The notes under the pieces were generated by a model that was given only the letters and a program-made list of their open reading frames with translations, was not told where the DNA came from and did no database searches. The position numbers were made by a program, and so were the translations under genes. A stretch of 64,000 nt of DNA from Pseudomonadales bacterium (lineage in GTDB: Bacteria > Pseudomonadota > Gammaproteobacteria > Pseudomonadales > Halieaceae), in the NCBI GenBank assembly GCA_024234815.1, contig JACKNO010000001.1, positions 744,001 through 808,000 on the forward strand, read 5' to 3'. Positions 27,896-36,859 of this stretch are shown piece by piece; the first letter of the stretch is position 1; every line of letters begins with the position of its first letter.

Positions 27896-27906
27896 CCGGA
27901 TACAGG

Positions 27907-27942
27907 TCCGGCGCCAGACTCCCGATGGCTTCTGGCGCCGGA
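27907..27942. repeat. Perfect 12-bp inverted repeat
   Basis: TCCGGCGCCAGA at 27907-27918 pairs exactly with TCTGGCGCCGGA at 27931-27942 around a 12-base loop. No T-run follows on either strand. It could be a second hairpin supporting termination, an RNA stability element or a protein site. Confidence 0.7.
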
Positions 27943-28130
27943 TAGATACCGCTGATCGTGCGACCGCGGGCCGCAGTAGCGCCGCGTCGGCGGTCGGTCC
28001 ACAATCCCCGATATTTCGCTGTGTCCGTGTAAACAGTGTCTTTCTATCCTGGTTTCCGGCCCTCGAGTATGCCGAGAGCGACAAGTTTGCGCTTAAGTTG
28101 ACCTGAAGCAAGGACAGCAGCCCGGCGAAG

Positions 28131-28142
28131 CCCCACTATAAT
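28131..28142 (+). promoter_or_regulatory. Candidate -10 element for the Hsp20-like gene
   Basis: CCCCACTATAAT contains a perfect TATAAT and also resembles a heat-shock sigma-32 -10 (CCCCATNTA). I could not find a well-spaced -35 for either factor. Confidence 0.35.
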
Positions 28143-28192
28143 CCTCCGGATTGAACATCGCCGTGTTGCCTTTCACTTTCAGGAGGTAATTT

Positions 28193-28678
28193 ATGTTGCC
28201 CGATCATGCTCCCCAGGAAAATTCCACACTCGTGCGTATCGCGAACAATCTCAGCGAGGCAATTGATCGCCTGGAGGAACGTATCCGGGAACGTGCCTAC
28301 AACATCTTTCTGCGTCGTGACCCTGCAGAGGGTGACCCGCTGAAAGACTGGCTGGAAGCACGGATGGAGGTGCTGACCCCCATAGACTTTGCGATCAAGG
28401 ACCAGAAGAAAAATGTCGTTGTCGAGGGCAATCTGAAAGGTTTCAAGCCCGGGGAAGTGGAGGTGGAAGTAAGTGGCGGCGAGCTGAAGGTGTTTGGGTC
28501 ACATGCCGATTCCACCAGCGGGGTCCGACAGGGTGTTACCGAGTCCACATCGAGTGCGGTGCACTTCTATGAGGTATTGCCACTGCCCTGCGAGGTGGAT
28601 GCCGATGCTGTCGATGCCAGATTCCTGAAAAACGGCAAACTCAAGATCACCCTGCCCAAAACGGCGGTACGCAGCTAG
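28193..28678 (+). CDS. DUF2934-Hsp20 (alpha-crystallin) fusion protein
   Basis: A 161-residue cytoplasmic protein. Residues about 20-62 form a DUF2934 segment (ERIRERAYNIFLRR, then DWLEARMEV). Residues about 65-160 are an alpha-crystallin/Hsp20-type beta sandwich (DFAIKDQKKNVVVEGNLKGF, then FLKNGKLKITLPKTA, the family's closing strand pattern). It is shorter in its flanking arms than classical small heat-shock proteins. A strong AGGAGGT site precedes the ATG. It may hold unfolded proteins, possibly at storage granules given the neighbouring phasin; that link is inference. Confidence 0.8.
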   Translation: MLPDHAPQENSTLVRIANNLSEAIDRLEERIRERAYNIFLRRDPAEGDPLKDWLEARMEVLTPIDFAIKDQKKNVVVEGNLKGFKPGEVEVEVSGGELKVFGSHADSTSGVRQGVTESTSSAVHFYEVLPLPCEVDADAVDARFLKNGKLKITLPKTAVRS

Positions 28679-28709
28679 CGGGAATAGTCCCGGTCGCCCG
28701 CCGGCTGCC

Positions 28710-29669
28710 TCAGTGCGGCACGGCCAGGCTGGCGAGTTCCGCGGCGCGGGATATATCCGGCACCTCCAGGAAGTCGGGAGCGGCAAAGGCCGGATTGGGA
28801 TAGGTGTAAAATCCCTCGCCCGATTGTGCGCCCAGCTTGCCCTTGTCCAGGAAGCTTTCCTTGATATACCGGGCGTTCTGCAGGAGCTGCTCGTCCCCGG
28901 TTTCCCCTGCCCAGTAGCTGGACACATTATAAGCGGTCGTCATGCCGATAATATCCATGATGCCGCAGGGGCCCACCGCACAGCCGCGATTGCTGACCAT
29001 GTAGGTTCTGTCAATTGTCTCGGGTGTTGAAACGCCGTTTGAAAGCAGGCTCAGGGTCGCATTGAGCAGCGGTACCAGCAGCGAGTTCAGGACGTAGCCG
29101 TTCTGTTCTTTCTGCAGGGGTATCGGGATCATGCCAATCTCAATCGCAAACTGTGTGACCGCTACCAGGGTCGATTCGGCGGTACCTGGGTGCGCCATGA
29201 CCTCTGCCACATTCTGGTGCCAGATGTGATTGGCAAAATGCAGCGCGCAGAATTTCTCGGGCCGACCCGTGGCATCTGCAAACTGGCTGGGCAGCAGCGT
29301 GGATGAATTGGTGGCAATCAGGGTGTGCCCGGGCAAATGCTTTGCCAGTTCAGAGTAGACTGATATTTTTGCCTCGGGGATCTCCGGTACGGCTTCAATA
29401 ACGAGGTCGGCGTTGCCCGCCGCCTTGCCCAGGTCATCGGTAAATGTCAGGCGGGCCCGTGTGGCGGCAATCATTTCTTCGCTCGCGCCCAGGCTTTGCA
29501 GGTAGATGTCGGCATAGCCCTGCTGGTCCTTGCGACATTGCTGCAGGCCTTTTTCATACAGGTCATAGACGACAACAGACTTGCCCTTGAAGGCGCTCTG
29601 CCAGGCAATCTGCCCCCCCAGTACGCCTGCGCCCAGTAAAGTTACATTCTCAATACGACTCTGTGACAT
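28710..29669 (-). CDS. 3-hydroxyacyl-CoA dehydrogenase (NAD-dependent)
   Basis: HADH-type enzyme of 319 residues that oxidises L-3-hydroxyacyl-CoA (or hydroxybutyryl-CoA). The N-terminal Rossmann site is LLGAGVLGGQIAWQ, followed by LVIEAVPEIPEAK, ATNSSTLLPSQ and the catalytic HFANHIWHQNVAEVM segment. The start at 29669 follows GAGGAG; upstream in-frame ATG 29765 lacks a site. It is divergent from the VOC-SRPBCC gene. Its role in storage-carbon turnover or fatty-acid oxidation cannot be separated here. Confidence 0.9.
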   Translation of the reverse strand: MSQSRIENVTLLGAGVLGGQIAWQSAFKGKSVVVYDLYEKGLQQCRKDQQGYADIYLQSLGASEEMIAATRARLTFTDDLGKAAGNADLVIEAVPEIPEAKISVYSELAKHLPGHTLIATNSSTLLPSQFADATGRPEKFCALHFANHIWHQNVAEVMAHPGTAESTLVAVTQFAIEIGMIPIPLQKEQNGYVLNSLLVPLLNATLSLLSNGVSTPETIDRTYMVSNRGCAVGPCGIMDIIGMTTAYNVSSYWAGETGDEQLLQNARYIKESFLDKGKLGAQSGEGFYTYPNPAFAAPDFLEVPDISRAAELASLAVPH

Positions 29670-29981
29670 CGGCTTTTGCTCCTCGATACAGGGCGCTGTG
29701 TTTAGCTGGTATTCCCAATAGCATGGCACGGCAGAGCGTCTAGACTCTAATAATACCGGAAGCAATGCAACGCCCCTGTGGCGGAACCGGCAAGCGACAG
29801 ATCAGAAGAAGTGGAGCTGGCAACCGGGACAGGACCACTGGTCAATTCGCGGACGTCGGCGATACCCTGGTATTGATCGAGGCCAATGCTGGCATACTGG
29901 CGCGACCGGGCGCGGGCAGAAATGTCATAATCCCGGACGCTCGCCATGCGGATCGGGCATTGAATCTTTCAGGAGGAAAAC
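29670..29981. other. Divergent promoter region, no gene seen
   Basis: A 312-base gap between the dehydrogenase and the VOC-SRPBCC gene. A 66-codon minus-strand frame inside it has no ribosome site and no protein-like composition. Both promoters must lie here, but I could not assign hexamers with confidence. Confidence 0.4.
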
Positions 29982-31382
29982 ATGTACCCAGCAACCGACC
30001 AGCATATCTGCCAGGTGGCTTTCTCAGCGCTCAATGCTCCCGTGCTGAGGGATTGGTATATCAATGTGTTCGGCCTCGTGAAGTCGGGCAAGATAATCTT
30101 CTTCCCGCCCGCCACCACCAGGGTGCAGGGCATCCCGGGTGCCTGGGAAAAGTGCAGTTGGGCGATCGACAAGCAGGATTATTTCCAGCTGGAGTTTTTC
30201 CAGTTCTGGAGACCTCGCGGTCAACTGAAATCCAGGGACTGGCGCCCCTGCGATATCGGCTACAACATGCTGGGTATCGCGGTAGACGACTTCGACCAGG
30301 TCTTGCGCAATGTCGGCGCGTTTTCCGCAATAGCACCGCCAAAGGCCGCGGGCAAGGCCGGAGAAAGGCGCGCATGGGTAACCGACCCGGAAGGCAACTG
30401 GGTGGAAATTCTTGAGCGCGACCCCCTGGGCCTCATCGAGGGAGCCGACACCGATTTTGTGCGCCCCGAAGTTCCCGCCGTTGTGCGGACCATGCGGGTA
30501 TCGGTGCCCAACCTGGAAGAGGCGCGCGCCACTTATGTCGACGCCATGGGCTTACAGATCGTGGAAGACTTCCAGCTGCACTCCCCGCCGGATGAAAAGT
30601 ACTGGGGCTTACCCCGTGCGAAGGCCAACTCACTGCTTGTGCGCGGCGCCAACTTCCTGCTGGAGCTGGTGGAGTACGAATCTCCCGTCCCGGGGGCCTG
30701 GCCACAGGCCTACTCCCTGGCCGACCAGGGAATCATGAACATCGCCATGGGATATCGCAGTCCCGGGGATTATGCGCAGGCCTACGCCAAAGCCACTGGC
30801 CACGGCATGAGGCCGAACGGCAAGGTGATCAACGCGGGTATTTTCGACGTGATGTACGTGAACGACAAACACGGTTTCAGTGTCGAGATGCTGCACGCGA
30901 GCAGGTCCTTCTGGTCGATCACGGGTTTCAATCCCGCCGAAGGCTATGTGGTAAATGAGATCGAAATCAACGCGCCTGCCGCCAAAGTGTGGGAGCGGTT
31001 GACGGATCATGCGGGTGTAGGCAACTGGACTATTTTCCAGGGCAGCATACTGCGGGCGGGAGAGCCGGACGCCAATGGCAAAGGCTGTATTCGCGAGCTG
31101 TCCGCCCCGGGCATCCGCATCACCGAGGAGGTCACCGAGTGGGAGGAGGGCGAGCACTACGCCTACCAACTTCGCTCCGGCGCCCCGTTTCGCAGGCACC
31201 AGGGCGACATTTATGTTCGCGAGGACGATGGCCGCACCAAGGTGCGCTGGGCCATCCGCTTTGAATCCTGGATACCCTTCAGTAACCGGCTTACCGCATG
31301 GCTGCTGCAGTTGGTTTTCCGCCAGGCCCTGCGGAAACTGAAAACCCGGATGGAGGCCTACCAGCCGGGCGCGCAGTTCTGA
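29982..31382 (+). CDS. Fusion of two VOC (glyoxalase/dioxygenase-fold) domains with an SRPBCC domain
   Basis: A 466-residue protein with three parts. Residues about 6-150 are a first VOC domain (QVAFSALNAPVLRDWYINVFGLV, closing on VTDPEGNWVEILERD). Residues about 165-310 are a second VOC domain (RVSVPNLEEARATYVDAMGLQIV, closing on VNDKHGFSVEMLHASR). Residues about 325-460 are an SRPBCC/polyketide-cyclase-like domain (EIEINAPAAKVWERLTDHAGVGNW). Paired VOC domains normally build one metal site, and SRPBCC domains bind hydrophobic ligands, so a small aromatic or lipid-like substrate is plausible. A strong AGGAGG site precedes the ATG. No partner genes reveal the pathway. Confidence 0.85.
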   Translation: MYPATDQHICQVAFSALNAPVLRDWYINVFGLVKSGKIIFFPPATTRVQGIPGAWEKCSWAIDKQDYFQLEFFQFWRPRGQLKSRDWRPCDIGYNMLGIAVDDFDQVLRNVGAFSAIAPPKAAGKAGERRAWVTDPEGNWVEILERDPLGLIEGADTDFVRPEVPAVVRTMRVSVPNLEEARATYVDAMGLQIVEDFQLHSPPDEKYWGLPRAKANSLLVRGANFLLELVEYESPVPGAWPQAYSLADQGIMNIAMGYRSPGDYAQAYAKATGHGMRPNGKVINAGIFDVMYVNDKHGFSVEMLHASRSFWSITGFNPAEGYVVNEIEINAPAAKVWERLTDHAGVGNWTIFQGSILRAGEPDANGKGCIRELSAPGIRITEEVTEWEEGEHYAYQLRSGAPFRRHQGDIYVREDDGRTKVRWAIRFESWIPFSNRLTAWLLQLVFRQALRKLKTRMEAYQPGAQF

Positions 31383-31388
31383 ACCGGC

Positions 31389-32756
31389 TCAGGAAACCAG
31401 GGTGAAACAGGGTTTGTAATTGCTGGAATCCAGTTTCATGCGGCCCTGGCTGACGAAGGCTTCCAGTAGTTCGCCAAGGTTTTTCACCACGTCCGCATCG
31501 CCGTGCAGTTGGTAGGGGCCGCGCTGCTCCACCGCGCGCACGCCGACTTCCTTGATGTTGCCGGCGACGATTCCGGAAAAGGCGCGCCTCAGCTCGGCAG
31601 CGAGTTCGTGTACCGGTTGCCGGCGATGAAGTTTGAGGGCCGCCATGTTCTCGTGGGTGGGGTGGAAGGGTTGCTGCAGGGCTTCCGGAATCACCAGCCC
31701 CCAGTTGTAACTGAAGGATTCCTGCTGTTTGATCCGGTATTCGCGAACCTTCTTGATACGCTTTTTCAGCCGTTTTGCCACAGCGGCAGCATCGCCGCAG
31801 ATAATCTCATAGTGCCGGGCCACATCATCGCCCAGGGTATTTCGCAGGAATGCGTCAATCTGTTCAAAGTAACCGGCACTGGAGGCCGGCGCCGCGAGTA
31901 CCACGGGCAGCGGCAGGTCGACATTGGCCGGTTGCATCTTCACGCCCAGCAGGTAAAAGATCTCTTCGGCCGTGCCCGCGCCTCCCGGGAAGACAATCAC
32001 ACCGTGCGCGAGGCGCAAAAAGGCCTCCAGCCGTTTCTCGATATCGGGCAGGATAACCAGTTCGTTTACCAGGGGGTTGGGTGACTCAGCCGCGATGATG
32101 CCGGGCTCGGAGATGCCCACGAAGCGGCCGGACTTGTTCAGCTGCTTGGCGTGGCCGATGGTAGCGCCTTTCATGGGTGATTTCATGGCGCCGGCGCCAC
32201 AGCCGGTGGCAATATCGAAACCCCGCAGACCCAACTGGTAGCCTACTTCCTTGGAGAAATCGTATTCAAGCCTCGATATCGAGTGGCCCCCCCAGCAAAC
32301 CACCAGGCGCGGCGGCAGGTCGCTGCTCACCACCCCCGCGTTGCGCAGGATACGGAATACGGTATCGGTGATACCCTCGCCGCTGCTCAGGTCGAAGTGT
32401 TGCTGTTCCACCAGTTTGTGATAGGTAAAAATAATGTCCCGCAGGGCCGAGAACAGGTGACCGCGAATGCCCTGTATCATCGTGCCGTCGACGAAAGCGT
32501 GCGCGGGGCAGTTGTACAGCTGTAGTTTCAGGCCGCGGGATTCAGGCACGACTTTAATTTCAAAATCACTGTACTGGCTGTAGAGTTCGCGGGCGTCGTC
32601 CACATCGGAGCCGGTATTCAATACCGCCAGCGCACACAGTCGGAACAGGTCGTGTACCTCCTGTCCGGCCGAGGCAAGGCTGGCCATTTCGCGCTGGGAC
32701 AGCAGGTTCAGGCTCTTGATCGGGCGCACGGAAGCAAAGGCTATTTTCTGGGTCAT
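31389..32756 (-). CDS. ppnN: Nucleotide 5'-monophosphate nucleosidase PpnN (LOG family)
   Basis: PpnN/YgdH of 455 residues, which hydrolyses purine and pyrimidine monophosphates to base and ribose-5-phosphate; in E. coli it is controlled by (p)ppGpp. The central LOG domain is intact (VCWGGHSIS, ATGCGAGAMKSPMKGA, VFPGGAGTAEE). The N-terminal (IKSLNLLSQREMASL) and C-terminal pyrimidine/purine nucleotide nucleosidase extensions are both present, giving the usual length. It is convergent with the VOC-SRPBCC gene, 6 bases away. Confidence 0.95.
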   Translation of the reverse strand: MTQKIAFASVRPIKSLNLLSQREMASLASAGQEVHDLFRLCALAVLNTGSDVDDARELYSQYSDFEIKVVPESRGLKLQLYNCPAHAFVDGTMIQGIRGHLFSALRDIIFTYHKLVEQQHFDLSSGEGITDTVFRILRNAGVVSSDLPPRLVVCWGGHSISRLEYDFSKEVGYQLGLRGFDIATGCGAGAMKSPMKGATIGHAKQLNKSGRFVGISEPGIIAAESPNPLVNELVILPDIEKRLEAFLRLAHGVIVFPGGAGTAEEIFYLLGVKMQPANVDLPLPVVLAAPASSAGYFEQIDAFLRNTLGDDVARHYEIICGDAAAVAKRLKKRIKKVREYRIKQQESFSYNWGLVIPEALQQPFHPTHENMAALKLHRRQPVHELAAELRRAFSGIVAGNIKEVGVRAVEQRGPYQLHGDADVVKNLGELLEAFVSQGRMKLDSSNYKPCFTLVS

Positions 32757-32802
32757 ATTGTCACGTCTATCCTGGTTGTTTCAGTCAATCTGCACAGGTG
32801 GG

Positions 32803-32824
32803 CGCGGCACAGCTGCCTGCCGCG
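32803..32824. terminator. GC hairpin between ppnN and the DUF885 gene
   Basis: CGCGGCA and TGCCGCG form a 7-bp stem with an 8-base loop, downstream of the DUF885 gene on the minus strand. No T-run follows, so termination is only possible. Confidence 0.3.
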
Positions 32825-32849
32825 AAGGCACCGCTTCACACCCGGGTCG

Positions 32850-34754
32850 TTAGCTATGGGGTAAAACTGGAAGAGCCTGGGCGGCAATCCAGTCGTTGAT
32901 ACGCCTTTCCAGGATGGGGAGAGGCAGCGAACCCCCATCCAGGACCGTATCGTGAAAACCGCGGATATCGAAACGGTCCCCCAGCACCGCGCGGGCGTGT
33001 TCGCGCAACTCCAGTAGCTTCAGCATGCCCACCTTGTAGGAGGTGGCCTGCCCGGGGTCTTCAAGGTAGCGCTGCACCTCGGACCGCACGGTGACTTCCG
33101 TAAGCGCGGTGTTGGCGAGCATGTAGTCAACGGCCTGCTGTTCACTCCAGCCCAGGGTGTGGAGCCCCGTATCAACCACCAGTCGCACCGCGCGCATCAG
33201 TTCTGAGGCCAGGCGGCCGACATCGCTGTAAGCTTCCTCGTAGGCGCCCATCTCCATGGCCAGGTACTCGGCATACAGCGCCCAGCCTTCGGAGTAGGCA
33301 GAGTACCAGATGTCGTTGCGAAAAGAGGGGAGCGCGTCCTGCTCCTGCGCGATGGCGGTTTGCATATGATGTCCCGGTATCGCTTCATGATATGCGGTAC
33401 TTTCCATGTCGACCCGGTTCAGGGCGGACATATCGGACAGGTGCAGATAGTAAGTGCCGGGGCGGTTGCCATCGGCGGTACCCTCTATGTAGAACGGCGA
33501 CATGCCGTCCTGTTCCATGAACGCTTCGACCCTCTTCACCTCCAGCTTGCCCCGGGGCAAGGTGCCAAAGTACTCGGGCAAGTGCGCATCCATAGCGTCG
33601 ATATAATCCCTGGTTTGCTTCATGTAGGCCTGCCTGCCCGCTTCGTCATTGCTGAAATAGAACTGCGGATCTGTTCGGACGAACTCGAAAAATTCTTCCA
33701 GTGTGCCATCGAACGCCAACTTCGCCATGAGCGCTTCTATTTCGGTACGAATGCGCGCGACCTCGGCCAGTCCCAGCGCGTGGATTTCGGCGGCTCCGAA
33801 GCTGCTTGTCGTGTAGAAGGCCAGGCTGTAGTCGTACCAGGCGGCCCCATTGGGCAGTGAAGACGCTCCCCTGGCGAGCGCGCTCGTATTGGGCAAATCG
33901 GCCTGCATCCAGTCGATCAGCTCGCGGTAGGCCGGCAGCAGCGAGCCGGTGAGAGCGGCCGCTGTCTGGTCACGCAGGGCTTGTGCCGCACCGGCGTCGA
34001 TGATTCCGCGGGCCTGCAGGCTTGAGATTTTGCTGTTGGCATCCGCCCACAGAGGGGAATCCCCGTCCGCGTCCTTGCCGAACGGCGCACCCGTTATGAT
34101 CTTGCCGGCTACATCGATGACATTCCGGTAGCTGAACCGTGGCGGGCGTATCCCGTCCTTGGCCGCCAGTTGCGCGCGCTCAAGTGATTGGCGCAGGGCG
34201 CGGGCAGTCGCCTTGATCCTGGCGATGTAGTCCAGCATGTCCTGTTCTGTATCGACGCTGTGCAGGGAGATCAGGAAATCGGGGAGACCGCTGTGGGCTC
34301 CGCCCTGGGAGCTGAACTGGTAGCCATGACGCATAAAGGGCAGGGAATCCTTCAAAATCTGCAGTCGATAGACCCAAAAATCGTAGGAAACCTGGCCCTC
34401 GGGGGTCAGTTTTTCATAATCGAAATCTCTTTGCAGCTCCGCCACGCTCTGTTCGAGAAACCGGTACTCGGCGAGGACTCCTGCCTCGCTGTAATCGTCT
34501 ATTTCGTTGTAGCGGGATTTGCGTCCCAACTTCGTCAGTTGAATGGGCGAGCGTTGCACCTCCTCCTCGTAACGCGCATCCAGCCAGGTATTGAGCCGCG
34601 CGGTTTCCCGGGCCCCGATGCCTGTATTTTCCACGGTGAAGCCGGGCACCGATAGCCCGAGGCCCAGCGCAAGGCCGAGGATTCTGGCCAGCCTGGATAT
34701 TGGTCCCGACCAGCAATGCCGCTTGAACCGGCGGCTCCGGTCGGGTTTCGTCAT
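32850..34754 (-). CDS. DUF885 family zinc-hydrolase-like exported protein
   Basis: A 634-residue DUF885 protein. A hydrophobic export segment (ARILGLALGLGLSVPGF) follows a basic N-terminus, so it is probably periplasmic or membrane-anchored. The metallopeptidase-like motif YHEAIPGHHMQ (HExxxxHH form) lies in the C-terminal half with a downstream YSEGWALYAEYLA segment, both typical of the family. The start at 34754 overlaps the stop of the upstream lipoprotein gene as ATGA, so the two are translationally coupled and probably act on the same material, a peptide or lipid. Substrate unknown. Confidence 0.86.
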   Translation of the reverse strand: MTKPDRSRRFKRHCWSGPISRLARILGLALGLGLSVPGFTVENTGIGARETARLNTWLDARYEEEVQRSPIQLTKLGRKSRYNEIDDYSEAGVLAEYRFLEQSVAELQRDFDYEKLTPEGQVSYDFWVYRLQILKDSLPFMRHGYQFSSQGGAHSGLPDFLISLHSVDTEQDMLDYIARIKATARALRQSLERAQLAAKDGIRPPRFSYRNVIDVAGKIITGAPFGKDADGDSPLWADANSKISSLQARGIIDAGAAQALRDQTAAALTGSLLPAYRELIDWMQADLPNTSALARGASSLPNGAAWYDYSLAFYTTSSFGAAEIHALGLAEVARIRTEIEALMAKLAFDGTLEEFFEFVRTDPQFYFSNDEAGRQAYMKQTRDYIDAMDAHLPEYFGTLPRGKLEVKRVEAFMEQDGMSPFYIEGTADGNRPGTYYLHLSDMSALNRVDMESTAYHEAIPGHHMQTAIAQEQDALPSFRNDIWYSAYSEGWALYAEYLAMEMGAYEEAYSDVGRLASELMRAVRLVVDTGLHTLGWSEQQAVDYMLANTALTEVTVRSEVQRYLEDPGQATSYKVGMLKLLELREHARAVLGDRFDIRGFHDTVLDGGSLPLPILERRINDWIAAQALPVLPHS

Positions 34755-36682
34755 GGACCAAACATTCGCTGGGCCGCTGCCCACAGGTCGTCGATCATAT
34801 CCCAACCGGCGGCATTGGTTTCCTCGTAGTGATCTTCGGGCTCTCCCAGTTCGCGCCCCAGCCCCTGCCCGTAGCGACAGATCGCCGCCACGGCATCGGC
34901 ATCCGCTCCCAGCGAGGTCAGTGCGGAGGGGTCATCGGTGATGGTTTTGCAGGTGCGTCCGCCAATCCAGTCGGCCGCCTCTATCACGCCCCGCGCAGCC
35001 AGGTCAGCGCAAGTGGCGCCCGCGGGCAGGACGATGTCCAGGCAGCGCAGTCGGTACTCATCCACCGGCACGTAGTAGCCAATCTGGTCGCCGCCCAGTC
35101 CCACCGTGAGAGTGGTCGATTCATCTACCAGGGACAGCAGGCTTCCGGGTAGCTTGTAGGCGCTTCCCACCGCGTGCAGGTGGGGATACTCGTAGTATTT
35201 TTCAGGTGGCGCGGTATTGAAATCGGCGGGCAGGCCATGCACCAGTTCCGGCGGCAACTCTCCCGGCATCCACAAAATGCCGACATCGCCCAGGTCGAGG
35301 TGAGCGAGCTGGGATTGCAGCACATCGCCGCTGGTGATCTGGCTGCCCAGTACTGGCGTGATCCAGGGATCGTCAATCAGCTCACCTCCGCTCGGCGTGC
35401 AATTTTCCGCCGACAGTGGTGTTCCCTGGCAGTTGAAGAGTTCTGTGCTTTGCCAGCCTATATCACCCTCGGCGATGAGCAGGCGAAAGCCGATATTTGT
35501 CAGCCGGGTGAAGAAGGGCTCCACATGGACGGTCAACTGGCTGACCTCTATGGCCTGTGCCTGTTCCAGCAGCCCGGTAACCGCGTTGGCAAGCTCCGTG
35601 CCGATAGATTCGGTCTTGGCGAAGCTGCGGCAGAAAAAGGGCTCGCGGTCGCAGGTCGACAACGGTACCGCGCCGGGCGGCACGGTATGGCCGTCGCCCA
35701 CCGGATGCGCCTCATCCACTACCCAGGTTGGGGATGAGCCGGGGCCGACCTGGTTGCCCAGGGGGCCGTTGAAATACAGGACTTCACCGCCGCGCGACGC
35801 CGCCAGGCGTTCGCGCAGGACGCCGGGATAGTCCGCGGTAAGATAGCGTCCCTCGGCGGTGCAATCGTTACCGCTCCAGCCTTTGGCTGCGCAGGCCTGT
35901 TCCAGGCCCGCGGCCTCGGCCGGGGGGTGCCAGCCCAGGGTGGATTCGGGGTGGCTGGTCCATTGCACCAGGGTGGCGATGGCACTCCCGTCGCCGGTGT
36001 TATCAATCGAGATTACCTTGAGCCGATCATCGGGGATAATCGGATCGCGCTGGTCACTCACGCCGTAGCCATGCAAGCCGGAGGCGGTTGCCATGGTCGC
36101 CGGTTGCATGGCCGCCACGGCGTCCTCGACAGCGAAGGCAAGCTGATCTGCCAGCAGGGAAAACCAGTTGTCGTTGATGCTGAAGGCGGTGTCCGGGCCG
36201 TGGTGATTGTGTGTGGCCGACACCAGGATAGGCGCCTGCTGCCAGTCGTCCGGCAGTCGGCTGCGGGCGCGCTCGACCATGGCGGCAATGTCGGATGCAA
36301 AAAAGGAATAGGCATCGGCCATCACCAGGATTACCTGCTCATCTCCCAGCGCCAGTGCAAGCGCGCTGATTTTCAGGTCATCATGCACCCAGGCCGAGTC
36401 GGAGCGGCCATTGCCCACGTCCACTTTTCCCTGGTCCCAGTTTTCAATGAACACGCCCGGGTTGTCGGGGTCGACATCCCCCGGGGTCGACCACCCCGGA
36501 GCATCAGTGAGGTAGTCGCGGCCACCGTTGACGGTAGGCAACATGCTGCGGCTGGCGGCACCCGCCATTAACCCTGTTTCTGGCGCGGTTTCTGTCGACG
36601 ATGAATTGTTGGAGTTATTACCACAGGCAGGCAACAAAAGGACAGACGCGAGTAACGCGGCAATGGCGAAATGAACCTTCAA
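34751..36682 (-). CDS. Neutral ceramidase-like lipoprotein
   Basis: A 643-residue lipoprotein (VLLLPACGN, lipid-bearing cysteine at residue 20). The catalytic core resembles neutral/alkaline non-lysosomal ceramidase N-terminal domains: a metal-type SATHNHHGPDT motif, WTSHPES and FNGPLGNQVGPG. Those enzymes cleave ceramide to sphingosine and fatty acid, but relatives of this fold in marine bacteria often lack a known substrate. An Asn/Ser-rich linker follows the lipobox. The gene is first in a coupled pair with DUF885 and is divergent from a TonB-dependent receptor. Confidence 0.8.
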   Translation of the reverse strand: MKVHFAIAALLASVLLLPACGNNSNNSSSTETAPETGLMAGAASRSMLPTVNGGRDYLTDAPGWSTPGDVDPDNPGVFIENWDQGKVDVGNGRSDSAWVHDDLKISALALALGDEQVILVMADAYSFFASDIAAMVERARSRLPDDWQQAPILVSATHNHHGPDTAFSINDNWFSLLADQLAFAVEDAVAAMQPATMATASGLHGYGVSDQRDPIIPDDRLKVISIDNTGDGSAIATLVQWTSHPESTLGWHPPAEAAGLEQACAAKGWSGNDCTAEGRYLTADYPGVLRERLAASRGGEVLYFNGPLGNQVGPGSSPTWVVDEAHPVGDGHTVPPGAVPLSTCDREPFFCRSFAKTESIGTELANAVTGLLEQAQAIEVSQLTVHVEPFFTRLTNIGFRLLIAEGDIGWQSTELFNCQGTPLSAENCTPSGGELIDDPWITPVLGSQITSGDVLQSQLAHLDLGDVGILWMPGELPPELVHGLPADFNTAPPEKYYEYPHLHAVGSAYKLPGSLLSLVDESTTLTVGLGGDQIGYYVPVDEYRLRCLDIVLPAGATCADLAARGVIEAADWIGGRTCKTITDDPSALTSLGADADAVAAICRYGQGLGRELGEPEDHYEETNAAGWDMIDDLWAAAQRMFGP

Positions 36683-36859
36683 AGTGTAACCTCCGGCAGT
36701 TTTCGGTGTTCGGGTACGTTAGCAATTCGCCACAACCGACTCAATAGTGGGCGTATCGGGATGTGAGATGCCTCTCTGTGGACTGCCGCAATCCTGCGCC
36801 AGATCAACGGTTGTTCTCGTTTGTGCCCTACAATGGCCCAAAAATTCAGGTGAACCATC

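Larger units (their letters stand above)
27867..28192. other. Gap between phasin and Hsp20-like gene with two hairpins
   Basis: A 326-base region holding a GC hairpin at 27876-27891, a 12-bp perfect inverted repeat at 27907-27942, and a candidate promoter element at 28131-28142 for the downstream heat-shock-like gene. No gene seen. Confidence 0.5.
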
